Source: Alphaproteobacteria bacterium
GTDB taxonomy: Bacteria; Pseudomonadota; Alphaproteobacteria; Rhizobiales; GCA-2746425
Direction of reading: 5' to 3'
Assembly (NCBI GenBank): GCA_024743215.1
Contig: JANSWZ010000001.1
Location: 1,116,001-1,180,000 of the forward strand
Length of the DNA stretch: 64,000 nucleotides
Below, in pieces: positions 19,115-27,447 of the stretch (position 1 is the first letter of the stretch; each line of letters opens with the position of its first letter). The notes beneath the pieces are model-generated. The model was not told the DNA's origin, did no database searches, and saw only the letters and a list, made by a program, of their open reading frames with translations. The position numbers were made by a program, and so were the translations under genes.

Positions 19115-19711
19115 CTATCGAGTTTCCAGCAGCCTTGCCGCATAACGCGCCATGGTATCAACTTCCAGATTGACGTAATCGCCTTTTTTGCGTGTCTGCC
19201 AAGTGGTCACAGACAGGCTGTGGGCGATCAACAACACATCAAAATCGGATTTTGATACGCTGTTGACAGTCAACGAGGTGCCATCTAGCGCAACCGAGCC
19301 TTTGGGTGCAATGAATTTCGCAAGTGAATCAGGGGCTCGAAGTACAAATCGCTTTGCATCGCCCTCCTGAACAACAGATCGGATTTCGGCTTTGCCATCT
19401 ATATGGCCCGAAACAATGTGACCGCCCAGTTCATCCCCCACCCGCAATGCGCGTTCCAGATTGAGCCTGGTACCAATGTCCCAGTTGCCAGCACTGGTTA
19501 AACGAAGTGCTTCTTCCCAGGCTTCCACACTATAGGTGTTTTGCCGCTGGTCCATCCCAGTGACAGTCAGGCACACGCCACTATGAGCAATGGAAGCCCC
19601 GATTTCGAGCGTCGCAAAATCCAGATCGGCAACAATTGTAAAGCGTCGGCCTTCCGGAAGCGTTTCAACTGCCGCTACTTTGCCAATATGGGTCACAATG
19701 CCTGTAAACAA
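19115..19711 (-). CDS. ribE: Riboflavin synthase alpha subunit RibE
   Basis: RibE dismutates two lumazines to riboflavin. The 198-residue protein has the duplicated lumazine-binding fold: FTGIVTHIGKV at the N-terminus, first-repeat HSGVCLTV, and the second repeat beginning near GDELGGHIVSGHIDG. The start is a TTG at 19711: GGAGGG stands 7 bases upstream and family members begin at the FTGIV segment. That ribosome site overlaps the end of ribD, whose TAG is 2 bases before the TTG, so translation is probably coupled. Confidence 0.95.
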   Translation of the reverse strand: MFTGIVTHIGKVAAVETLPEGRRFTIVADLDFATLEIGASIAHSGVCLTVTGMDQRQNTYSVEAWEEALRLTSAGNWDIGTRLNLERALRVGDELGGHIVSGHIDGKAEIRSVVQEGDAKRFVLRAPDSLAKFIAPKGSVALDGTSLTVNSVSKSDFDVLLIAHSLSVTTWQTRKKGDYVNLEVDTMARYAARLLETR

Positions 19712-19713
19712 AT

Positions 19714-20748
19714 CTAGTCCCTCCGCCAAAACAGTTTTAGCTGATCATCGCCCAATTGCCTTTGATCGATCTGCTCAAATGTGGCGGCATCCATCATCAG
19801 ATCCAGTGGTGCTGGCACGCCATCATCTTCGATCACCATAGTACCTGATTGAAGCACATGACACGCATCCACCAGCCCAGCACGAAGAAAAGCACTTGCA
19901 ACCCGTGCCCCACCTTCAATCATAACCGTTTTGACGCCCTGATCACACAAGGCCTTCAAGATGCTCTCACAGGATTGCTGGTCAAATATTTGCGTATCCG
20001 GACCGTTCTTATCGGTCAGAACTTTGGCGTTTTCTGGAATTTGGTTACCAGAATCCAGAACGACTCTTTGCGGTGATCGACCGTCCAGTCCGGGAAGTCT
20101 GCACGTCAGCGAAGGATCATCGCCGATAATCGTGCCCACACCAACCAGGATTGCATCATTGACCGCCCGCAATCCATGAACATAGGTCCAGGCTTCCGGA
20201 CCGGTGATTGCGACCTGGCCACCGCTTTTCCTGCCGATCATGCCATTGGTGGAAACCGCCATTTTCAAGATCACATGCGGTCGATGGCGTGTCTTTGCAG
20301 CAATGTGGCCTGCATGAAAGCGGCGCGCCTCTGCATCAAGGACCGGTGTGCTCAACTCCACGCCCTCAGCGCGCAACCGGGCAAATCCGGTTCCAGTTAC
20401 GCGTGGATCAGGATCTGCAGTGCAAGCCACCACGCGCGCCACTCCACTGGCCAGAATAGCGTCGGTACAGGGCGGTGTCAGGCCATGATGGCTGCAAGGT
20501 TCCAGCGTCACATACAGCGTGGCCCCTTTGGCCTTTGAACCAGCCTGCTGCAATGCCAGAACTTCGGCATGCGGTCTGCCACCCTTACCGGTAACACCGC
20601 GACCGACAATGCGCGCCCTGCCGTTCACAGTCACTACGACAAGCGCAGAAACACAGGGGTTTGGATTGGTCAGCCCTTCGTGCCGCCTGCCATAGCGCAG
20701 GGCCGCGGCGGCGAACCGCATATCAAGGCTGTAAACCTGTTTCTTCAT
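19714..20748 (-). CDS. ribD: Bifunctional riboflavin deaminase/reductase RibD
   Basis: RibD deaminates then reduces the pyrimidine precursor of riboflavin. The N-terminal deaminase zinc site is seen as HAEVLALQQAG and LEPCSHHGLTPPC (about residues 60-96). The C-terminal reductase domain starts at about 150 (RPHVILKMAVSTNGMI). At residue 33 the usual PNPxVG motif reads NPNPCVSALV, with Ser for Gly, a mild deviation. It lies between nrdR (27 bases upstream) and ribE. Confidence 0.95.
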   Translation of the reverse strand: MKKQVYSLDMRFAAAALRYGRRHEGLTNPNPCVSALVVVTVNGRARIVGRGVTGKGGRPHAEVLALQQAGSKAKGATLYVTLEPCSHHGLTPPCTDAILASGVARVVACTADPDPRVTGTGFARLRAEGVELSTPVLDAEARRFHAGHIAAKTRHRPHVILKMAVSTNGMIGRKSGGQVAITGPEAWTYVHGLRAVNDAILVGVGTIIGDDPSLTCRLPGLDGRSPQRVVLDSGNQIPENAKVLTDKNGPDTQIFDQQSCESILKALCDQGVKTVMIEGGARVASAFLRAGLVDACHVLQSGTMVIEDDGVPAPLDLMMDAATFEQIDQRQLGDDQLKLFWRRD

Positions 20749-20775
20749 CGGGTTTGGCTGGGGGCTGGACAGCGA

Positions 20776-21261
20776 TCAAATGTCGCCGTCATCATCTCCG
20801 GTGTCCTGGGAATCTTCATCCATTTCATCCAGAAAGCTCGAAAAGTCTTTTGCTTCGCGAAAGTTCTGATAGACGGAGGCAAAGCGAACATAGGCAACAT
20901 CATCCAAGTGCTTCAGAGCCTTCAGAACCATGATGCCTATTTCATCTGCATTGATTTCCGGCTCGCCCCGGCTTTCAAGGCGTCTGACGATTCCTGACAC
21001 CAGTCGCTCTATGCGTTCCGGGTCAACATCCCGCTTACGGGTTGCCACTTGCACAGAGCGGACAAGTTTATCACGATCAAAGGGTGCACGACGTCCACTC
21101 TTCTTCAGAACAATCAGTTCACGCAGTTGAATGCGTTCAAATGTTGTGAAGCGCCCACCGCAATCCACACAGATGCGGCGGCGTCGGATGGTCGTGTTGT
21201 CCTCAGTCGGCCGTGAATCCTTGACCTGTGTATTGTCTGCTCCGCAATAAGGACAACGCAT
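20776..21261 (-). CDS. nrdR: Transcriptional repressor NrdR
   Basis: NrdR senses ATP/dATP and represses ribonucleotide reductase genes. The zinc ribbon is complete: [10 protein letters not shown] and [12 protein letters not shown] give four cysteines (3, 6, 31, 34). The ATP-cone follows from about residue 47. The C-terminus is acidic ([12 protein letters not shown]). It lies 6 bases after glyA and 27 before ribD, as in many rhizobia. Confidence 0.97.
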   Translation of the reverse strand: MRCPYCGADNTQVKDSRPTEDNTTIRRRRICVDCGGRFTTFERIQLRELIVLKKSGRRAPFDRDKLVRSVQVATRKRDVDPERIERLVSGIVRRLESRGEPEINADEIGIMVLKALKHLDDVAYVRFASVYQNFREAKDFSSFLDEMDEDSQDTGDDDGDI

Positions 21262-21267
21262 GGTAAG

Positions 21268-22578
21268 TTATCCCTGATAGATCGGGAAACGACCCGTCAA
21301 TGACAGTACTTTTGATTTCACAGCAGCTTCCGTTTCCGCGTTTTCTTCACCGCCATTGGCAGCAAGACCATCCAGCACTTGCGTGATCAACTTGCCAACC
21401 TCACGGAATTCGGCGATGCCAAACCCTCGACTGGTGGCGGCGGGAGTTCCAAGGCGAATTCCTGATGTGATCATCGGCTTTTCCGGGTCATCCGGGATGC
21501 CATTCTTGTTGCAGGTAATATTGGCCCGGCCCAGTGCTGTTTCTGCGATTTTTCCGGTCACGCCTTTGGGGCGCAGATCGACCAGCATCAGGTGATTGTC
21601 AGTTCCGCCGGAGACTATATTCAGGCCTTCTTCAGTCAGACTGGCGGCCAGCGCTTTTGCATTGTCTGCAACGGCACGCATGTAGCTTCTGTAATCTTCA
21701 GTCAGCGCCTCGCCGAAGGCGACGGCCTTGCCTGCAATCACATGCATCAAAGGTCCACCCTGCAATCCCGGGAATACGGCAGAATTAATCTTCTTGGCAA
21801 TGGCTTCATCATTGGTCAGAACCAATCCACCGCGAGGACCGCGCAGGGTCTTGTGCGTGGTTGATGTTGCAACATGAGCATGAGGAAATGGGCTTGGATG
21901 CACGCCACCAGCCACTAGACCGGCAATATGGGCCATGTCCACCATCAGATAGGCTCCGACTTCATCCGCAATCTCGCGGAATTTGGCAAAATCAATGATC
22001 CGGGAATAGGCGGACCCGCCAGCAATGATCATCTTTGGCTGATGCTCTTTGGCCAGTTCGCGGATTTGATCAAAATCGATCAGGTGTGTGTCTGCTGTGA
22101 CGCCATATTGCACAGCGTTGAACCATTTACCGGACAGGTTTGGACGTGCCCCATGGGTCAAATGTCCACCGGCATCCAGGCTCATTCCCAAAATCGTGTC
22201 GCCGGGTTGCAGCAACGCCAGAAACACAGCCTGGTTGGCCTGACTTCCCGAATTTGGCTGCACGTTTGCAAAGCCGCAATCGAACAACTGCTTTACCCGG
22301 TCAATCGCCAGATTTTCGGCAATGTCGACATATTCACAGCCGCCATAATAACGGCGGCCCGGATAACCTTCTGCATATTTGTTGGTAAGAACAGACCCCT
22401 GTGCTTCCAAAACCGCCTTTGAGACGATGTTCTCAGACGCAATCAGTTCGATTTCATTTTGCTGCCGGCCCAGTTCCTTGCCGATCATGTCAGCAATCGC
22501 CGGGTCTGCTTCGGCCAGCCCTCGCGAAAAGAAGCCAGAAAAGAGATCGGATTGAGCGGGATCTGAACTAACGGACAT
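21268..22578 (-). CDS. glyA: Serine hydroxymethyltransferase GlyA
   Basis: GlyA interconverts serine and glycine while loading one-carbon units on tetrahydrofolate. The PLP lysine sits in [12 protein letters not shown], and the N-terminus has [15 protein letters not shown], the family signature. I choose MSVSSDPAQ at 22578 (436 residues), about where family members begin; the frame continues upstream to 22698 without similarity, and ATG 22618 is another option. AAGG lies 11 bases before the chosen start. It is the first gene of the glyA-nrdR-rib-nusB-thiL run. Confidence 0.97.
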   Translation of the reverse strand: MSVSSDPAQSDLFSGFFSRGLAEADPAIADMIGKELGRQQNEIELIASENIVSKAVLEAQGSVLTNKYAEGYPGRRYYGGCEYVDIAENLAIDRVKQLFDCGFANVQPNSGSQANQAVFLALLQPGDTILGMSLDAGGHLTHGARPNLSGKWFNAVQYGVTADTHLIDFDQIRELAKEHQPKMIIAGGSAYSRIIDFAKFREIADEVGAYLMVDMAHIAGLVAGGVHPSPFPHAHVATSTTHKTLRGPRGGLVLTNDEAIAKKINSAVFPGLQGGPLMHVIAGKAVAFGEALTEDYRSYMRAVADNAKALAASLTEEGLNIVSGGTDNHLMLVDLRPKGVTGKIAETALGRANITCNKNGIPDDPEKPMITSGIRLGTPAATSRGFGIAEFREVGKLITQVLDGLAANGGEENAETEAAVKSKVLSLTGRFPIYQG

Positions 22579-23080
22579 AGGCTTGACCTTATCTGAGGAT
22601 TGAGCGTGGTTGGGTTTCATATAGGGAAACCAAATCGGTTGTCGAACGATTGTGTCTTTGCAGCAATTTACTGTTTGTGGATTTGAGGCAGATAACACAA
22701 GCCCAACCTCAGTCCAAGTATGGATGCAGCGATCGGCAATTTATTATTCAGTCTTTAGGGTGCGGATCCATTATACGTGATGAAATAGTCGGGATCGGTT
22801 TGTTTGCAGACCAGGAGCAAAGAAGCAGGAAGTCTGAAGACCTTAAAGTCTTTACGACGCGGGCTGCGGGCAAACAGGCCCGATCCTTGATGGACAGAAA
22901 AATGGCTGCGACCTGCGGCGTCAAAGCACTTGACCGGGCTGAAAGCCCGCTCTGCACGCATTTCCTTGCATTTCTTTGCCATTTGTTCTGCTATTTCACC
23001 ACCCATAAAGGGTCCGCACCCTAAGCTCTTTGAATGGGACGTCACACGCCGCACGGCCAGAAAAATTATTGGAAACTTCT
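22579..23080. other. 502-base intergenic region between glyA and the TerC-like gene
   Basis: No credible gene is present. The first roughly 175 bases (22579-22754) should hold the glyA promoter and leader; no riboswitch fold I can recognise is visible. The middle (22755-23024) is an inverted-repeat element described separately. The last 56 bases lead into the TerC-like gene, with a weak TGGAAA ribosome site. Confidence 0.7.
22755..23024. mobile_element. MITE-like element with 34-bp terminal inverted repeats
   Basis: The left end (22755-22788) and the reverse complement of the right end (22991-23024) match at 29 of 34 positions. Both begin TTAGGGTGCGGA and both end TGAAATAG. The core beginning GGGTGCGG and ending CCGCACCC (22758-23021) is flanked by TA on both sides, consistent with a TA target duplication as made by Tc1/IS630- or some IS5-type transposases. 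The inside has short open frames on both strands but no transposase. It is best read as a non-autonomous miniature element inserted between glyA and the TerC-like gene. Confidence 0.65.
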
Positions 23081-23845
23081 ATGGAAAATCTCATTACCCT
23101 GTTTCAAGATCCAGCGGTCTGGATTGCGCTTCTCACATTGATTGTGATGGAAGTGGTATTGGGGATCGATAATCTCTTGTTCATCTCAATCCTGACGAAC
23201 AAGCTACCGGAACACCAACGCGCGCGCGCCAGACGAATTGGTATTGGGCTCGCCCTCATACTGCGTCTGGTGCTGCTCAGCGCTGTGGCCTGGATTGTGC
23301 AATTGACCACGCCAATCTTTACGCTGTTCGATCACGGTTTCTCGTGGAAGGATATCATTCTTATCGCAGGTGGTACGTTCCTGATCTGGAAAGCAACAAA
23401 GGAAATTCACCACACGGTTGATCCGGAACCGACGCCGGATTTGTTCGATTCGCAGGCCGTCAGCCTGACCTTTACTGCAGCGATCAGTCAGATTTTATTA
23501 CTCGATCTGGTGTTTTCCATTGATAGCATCATCACGGCGGTGGGCATGACACCACATGTTCCAATCATGGTGATTGCTGTCATTGTGGCTGTGACAGTCA
23601 TGCTCCTGGCAGCTAATCCTCTCGCGCGGTTTATTGAAATAAATCCAACCATCGTAATGTTAGCCCTCGGTTTTCTGTTGATGATTGGCATGACGCTGGT
23701 TGCTGAAGGATTTGGTGTGCATGTACCCAAAGGCTACATCTACGCAGCTATGGCCTTCTCTGGTGCGATTGAGGGGCTGAACATGCTGTCCCGAAAATCA
23801 AAACGCAAGCAGCGGGAAGCACTGGCTGCGGCACAAGCCGACTGA
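23081..23845 (+). CDS. TerC-family integral membrane protein
   Basis: TerC-family proteins are inner-membrane proteins linked to metal-ion export and to metalation of exported proteins; the family name comes from tellurite resistance. The 254-residue protein has about seven helices and the two conserved acidic membrane motifs: [14 protein letters not shown] (about residues 21-34) and [17 protein letters not shown]. The start is [10 protein letters not shown] at 23081. The last codons lie inside a perfect 38-bp tandem duplication whose second copy falls after the stop. Substrate unknown. Confidence 0.9.
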   Translation: MENLITLFQDPAVWIALLTLIVMEVVLGIDNLLFISILTNKLPEHQRARARRIGIGLALILRLVLLSAVAWIVQLTTPIFTLFDHGFSWKDIILIAGGTFLIWKATKEIHHTVDPEPTPDLFDSQAVSLTFTAAISQILLLDLVFSIDSIITAVGMTPHVPIMVIAVIVAVTVMLLAANPLARFIEINPTIVMLALGFLLMIGMTLVAEGFGVHVPKGYIYAAMAFSGAIEGLNMLSRKSKRKQREALAAAQAD

Positions 23846-23884
23846 CGCAGCGGGAAGCACTGGCTGCGGCACAAGCCGACTGAC
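23809..23884 (+). repeat. Perfect 38-bp tandem duplication at the end of the TerC-like gene
   Basis: Bases 23809-23846 and 23847-23884 are identical and directly adjacent. The unit contains the last eleven codons and the TGA stop of the TerC-like gene, so the first copy keeps the protein intact and the second is untranslated. Perfect identity suggests a recent slippage event or an assembly artefact. Confidence 0.95.
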
Positions 23885-23892
23885 AATGACAT

Positions 23893-23923
23893 ATGCCCGC
23901 CCCGGTATCTCCGGAGCGGGCAT
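23893..23923. terminator. Hairpin between the convergent TerC-like and exported-protein genes
   Basis: ATGCCCGC-C-CCGG (23893-23905) and CCGG-A-GCGGGCAT (23911-23923) form a stem of twelve pairs with one C/A mismatch around TATCT. The location, between two convergent genes, suggests a shared terminator. There is no clear U-run on either strand. Confidence 0.55.
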
Positions 23924-23952
23924 AAATGGTCAGCGTTGATAAAGGGAAGCGC

Positions 23953-26016
23953 TTACTCCGCGTTCACTTCAACCTTTAGAAGATCAACCAGAGTCCCTGG
24001 TGCCGCAGCGCCGCCAGCAATGACCTGCATGACTGAAACAGGTTGATCGGGCTGGGCTGTTGCCGTCAGCGATCCGCCCTCGGACAGCAGTTTTGAAACC
24101 GCCGCGGCAACCTCATCAACAAAATCCGGTTTGTTCAGTGCCCCCATCACGAAGGGCAGCGCGCTAAGCAATTCCTGCTTCAGCTGATCCGCTGATTTTC
24201 CCTGATCACTTGCTGTTGCTTCAATCGCCCGGTCGACGATTGAGTTGTCATCAAACACCATGGATGCTGCATTGAATGTGAGGAATGCCAATGCGTTCTG
24301 AGCCGTTTCCGGATCTTCAAAAACGCTGCGCGGAACACTGCCGATCTCCACAGCGGCATTCAATGTACCGCCATCATCAAGAGCGTTGCGGCTTTCCAAT
24401 GACAGGATTTCGCTGGCTTCGTCCCAGATAAGTGACAGCACATAAGACAGATTGATGCGCTCATATCCCATTTTTTCGAAGACCTCTCTGCCTTCCGCCT
24501 CCAGATCAGCTACATTGAATTCCAGATTTTCAAGACTGGAGGACACACGGGTCGGAAGTCGCCCGATAAAGTCTCCCATTTCGAGGCGACTCAAACCCAA
24601 TTTAAAGCCCGGCTCATCTTTGATATTCACATCAATACCGGAAGCTTCAATGAGGCCAAGCGTCGGCAAAGCTGCGATGATCGCTTTGATATCCATCTCT
24701 TCAGATGCACGTTCAGCATCCATCAATGCGGCCAGAGTTGGAAAACCAATATCCTTCAATTGAAACAGGTCCATCTGTATGCGGTTGCCCTCTCCTTCAG
24801 AAAAGAAGCCCTTGAAAGATAATTCTCCCAAGCCAACCGACCACAAATCGGCCAATCTGAAACTGTCCAATTGTGCAGCAAACTGCGTCCCATTTTCCGT
24901 GTCATTCACGTCAATGTCGAAGCCCATCATATCGAAAGAGCCAATGCGGAACATTGAATAGAAAGAGGACACAAGGCGAAGAATGGTCATTTCATCCGGC
25001 TCAGCTCCGCCTTCTTTGGCTTCCAGATACAATTCGTCTGCAAGTGACAGCAAGGGAATGCTGGGCGGGCGAACGCCCCAGTCGGAATATGACATTTCGT
25101 CCAATGACATGCTGGCCACATCATCAACAGCGAGTTTGGTGCCGGTGACGGCCAACGAGCTCAACAGCGTCTTGAATGGTGTGTTGCGCTGGCTGGTTGG
25201 AAGGGATGGATCAAACTGGCGCACCAGTGTGCCACCATTATATGCGCCACCGTCCAAACGAGCGATATCGAGCAACAATTCGAATGCTGTGTCGCCTGTG
25301 CCTGTGCTTGACTGCGGCACACTGGCCATTTTCAAGCCATCAATTGAGAAGGATGAATAATCGCCTCTCTTCATATCATTGAATTCGATGGCGCCATATG
25401 TCGTGTTCAAGACCGTTTTTGCATCCAGCGTTTGGGAAAGCTCTGAGCTGGCAACCTTGAAAGACGCCATATTCATATCAAAGAATGCTGCAACCAATGG
25501 ATAGTATTTCGAAATCGGTTTGGCTGGATCATCAGCGATATCTGGCAATTTGGACCAATCGGCAGCCGCTACAACCAAGCCATCATAGGTGCCGTTGGCT
25601 TCTGTATTTTGAACATCAGTTGTGCCACCCTTAACCGAATAGGTGACATTGACTTCGGCTGCCTCGATTGAGTCCACAAAGTAACGGTCCGCATTCTCGC
25701 TCAGCGCAAAATAGCGCAGCGATGGCACCTCGATCAAATAAGAGATTGTGGGAACGTCTTCGCCATCTGGTATCAGAGATGTGAAATCAGGCGTAAAAAC
25801 TGCCTTGAAACCACTGACTGACGTAACATCGGTTGCTTCGTCATAGCTTACGCCCTGATGGGTCAGATCAAAAAATGAATAGGACTTAGATTCCTCTACC
25901 CAACGATCCACGATTGTGGGCCCTTCTCCGGCAGCAAAGGCGTGATTTGATACAAGCAAAGCCATGCCTATGACGCCGCAGCGCAGAGCAGTTGTGGTTC
26001 TTATGGTTACGGGCAT
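23953..26016 (-). CDS. Unrecognised exported protein, 687 residues
   Basis: I do not recognise this family. The N-terminus MPVTIRTTTALRCGVIGMAL... ends in a signal-peptidase site near SNHAFA/AGEG, so the protein is probably periplasmic or outer-membrane associated. There is no further transmembrane helix. The mature part is acidic, Ser/Asp/Glu rich and seems built of repeating beta-strand-like blocks, with recurring patterns such as FSIDGLKM, MSLDEMSYSDWG and IGSFDMMGFDID, which recalls large lipid-transfer or AsmA/YdgA-like periplasmic proteins; this is only an impression. The ATG at 26016 follows GGAG; an ATG 7 codons upstream overlaps the preceding gene by ATGA. It is closely coupled to the CorC-like gene. 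Confidence 0.8.
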   Translation of the reverse strand: MPVTIRTTTALRCGVIGMALLVSNHAFAAGEGPTIVDRWVEESKSYSFFDLTHQGVSYDEATDVTSVSGFKAVFTPDFTSLIPDGEDVPTISYLIEVPSLRYFALSENADRYFVDSIEAAEVNVTYSVKGGTTDVQNTEANGTYDGLVVAAADWSKLPDIADDPAKPISKYYPLVAAFFDMNMASFKVASSELSQTLDAKTVLNTTYGAIEFNDMKRGDYSSFSIDGLKMASVPQSSTGTGDTAFELLLDIARLDGGAYNGGTLVRQFDPSLPTSQRNTPFKTLLSSLAVTGTKLAVDDVASMSLDEMSYSDWGVRPPSIPLLSLADELYLEAKEGGAEPDEMTILRLVSSFYSMFRIGSFDMMGFDIDVNDTENGTQFAAQLDSFRLADLWSVGLGELSFKGFFSEGEGNRIQMDLFQLKDIGFPTLAALMDAERASEEMDIKAIIAALPTLGLIEASGIDVNIKDEPGFKLGLSRLEMGDFIGRLPTRVSSSLENLEFNVADLEAEGREVFEKMGYERINLSYVLSLIWDEASEILSLESRNALDDGGTLNAAVEIGSVPRSVFEDPETAQNALAFLTFNAASMVFDDNSIVDRAIEATASDQGKSADQLKQELLSALPFVMGALNKPDFVDEVAAAVSKLLSEGGSLTATAQPDQPVSVMQVIAGGAAAPGTLVDLLKVEVNAE

Positions 26017-26033
26017 ATCAGCGGATCTCCATT

Positions 26034-27128
26034 TCATGTCTGTTCCTCACCGTCGGACTCTAAACTATTGTCAGGCGATTTTGTGAAGAGACCAAGCCGC
26101 TCTGCACGCTCTTCCCATTGTTTGCGCGCTTGAGCTTGCAAATCCTCAATTGTGTCGGCTTCATCAACGATCTCCAGGCCAAGCAGGGTTTCGACAACAT
26201 CTTCCAAGGTAACAATGCCGGCAGTGCCACCAAAATCATCAACCACAAGCGCAATATGTCGATCAAATTGCAAAAGGTGATCAAAGAGTTCACGCAGATG
26301 CATGTCCGCAGTGACGTGTGTCAGTTCACGGCTTAATTCAGAAATAGGTGTGCTGTCCTCATCTTTCACCGCTTTGATAAGGATTTCAGTTTTCAGCACA
26401 AATCCGGACACCCGATCTATTGTGTCTTCATAAACTGGAATGCGCGAGAAACGCATGGCCTCAAGATCATCTATCAAGGATCCAATGGTGGCGTCCTGCG
26501 ACAGTGCATAGACCATGGTCCGCGGCGTCATGATGTCAGAAACGGTCAAAACATTGAGACGCAGCAAATTCTGTAAAATTCGGGATTCGCTTGCCTCTAC
26601 AACGCCTTCCCGCTGCCCAACTGTCGCCAGAGCCGACAATTCCTCTCGGCTGACCTGGTTCTTTTTCTCCCCGCCGGACAAAATCTTTGTCAGCAATTGA
26701 GACATTTTCACCAATGGCCATAGAAGCAGAATCAGCGGAGGCAATATGCGGGAAACTATCGGTACCAATGCACGCCAGTAGGTGGCACCGATGGTTTTGG
26801 GAATGATTTCGGACAGGACGAGAATCAGAAAAGTCAGCACAGCGGAAAACACACCAAGAGAGGCATCGCCGAAAACCACGGCTGCCTGCGCCCCTGCCCC
26901 GGCAGCGCCAACGGTATGGGCGATGGTGTTCAATGTGAGGATCGCCGCCAATGGTCGGTCGATATCCTCTTTCAAACGCCTCAATCGCGCCGCCAGAGTT
27001 GGTCGGTCATTTTCCAGAACAGCCATGTAAGACGGCGTGACGCTCAGCAGAACCGCTTCCAGAATGGAACAGAGAAAGGAAACGCCGATAGCCAGCGCAA
27101 CAAATAGAATTAGAAGAGTCATAAACAA
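26034..27128 (-). CDS. CNNM/CorC-type membrane protein (DUF21 plus two CBS domains)
   Basis: Members of this family (also called hemolysin C or HlyC/CorC transporters) are inner-membrane proteins tied to Mg2+ and other divalent ion homeostasis. The 364-residue protein has a DUF21 domain of about four helices (residues 1-150), then a linker and paired CBS domains (about 190-330: VSDIMTPRTMVYALSQDA, MRFSRIPVYEDTIDRVSG, VDDFGGTAGIVTLEDVVE). The C-terminal CorC_HlyC domain is missing or very short, as in CNNM-like forms. It ends just before the exported 687-residue protein, so the two probably act together. Confidence 0.9.
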   Translation of the reverse strand: MFMTLLILFVALAIGVSFLCSILEAVLLSVTPSYMAVLENDRPTLAARLRRLKEDIDRPLAAILTLNTIAHTVGAAGAGAQAAVVFGDASLGVFSAVLTFLILVLSEIIPKTIGATYWRALVPIVSRILPPLILLLWPLVKMSQLLTKILSGGEKKNQVSREELSALATVGQREGVVEASESRILQNLLRLNVLTVSDIMTPRTMVYALSQDATIGSLIDDLEAMRFSRIPVYEDTIDRVSGFVLKTEILIKAVKDEDSTPISELSRELTHVTADMHLRELFDHLLQFDRHIALVVDDFGGTAGIVTLEDVVETLLGLEIVDEADTIEDLQAQARKQWEERAERLGLFTKSPDNSLESDGEEQT

Positions 27129-27214
27129 CGCCCATGCAATATTTATCCAGGCGATTCAGTCGCCGGACATTTGGCGCAGTGTGCAGGAAGGGGAGTTTGG
27201 GTGCAATTGCCGTG

Positions 27215-27409
27215 TTACTTGGCCTCAAGTCGCTCAAGAGCACGTTTCAATTTACGCAAGGCCAATGTCTCCATGTCTTTTCGCATGGCGGACCGAGGTG
27301 CGATGATGCTCACCTCGGCTTTGGTGACCGAATCAATGGCACTTACTTTGATCTGTGGGCCTATCGGTACGTATTCAAAATAAACCTTGCGATCCGAATT
27401 TCCGGCCAT
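27215..27409 (-). CDS. Small conserved protein (DUF6898-like)
   Basis: A 64-residue protein, MAGNSDRKVYFEYVPIGPQI..., with a beta-rich first half and a basic C-terminal helix (LRKLKRALERLEAK). It resembles the DUF6898 family of small alphaproteobacterial proteins, whose members are sometimes mislabelled as serine hydroxymethyltransferase. Function unknown. I take the ATG at 27409; a TTG two codons upstream is an alternative. It lies between the L,D-transpeptidase and the CorC-like gene, on the same strand as both. Confidence 0.65.
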   Translation of the reverse strand: MAGNSDRKVYFEYVPIGPQIKVSAIDSVTKAEVSIIAPRSAMRKDMETLALRKLKRALERLEAK

Positions 27410-27447
27410 ATCCAAGCGCTCTCTTCCCTGACGTTCGGCAGAGACTA

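Noticed and set aside
20749-22754. FMN riboswitch for the riboflavin genes
   Set aside because: The rib genes follow nrdR and glyA within a few bases, leaving no room, and I see no FMN-box motifs upstream of glyA.
22755-23054. Minus-strand 99-codon frame and overlapping plus-strand frames inside the inverted-repeat element
   Set aside because: They begin or end in the terminal repeats, lack ribosome sites, and exist on both strands of a repeat element; no protein family is recognised.
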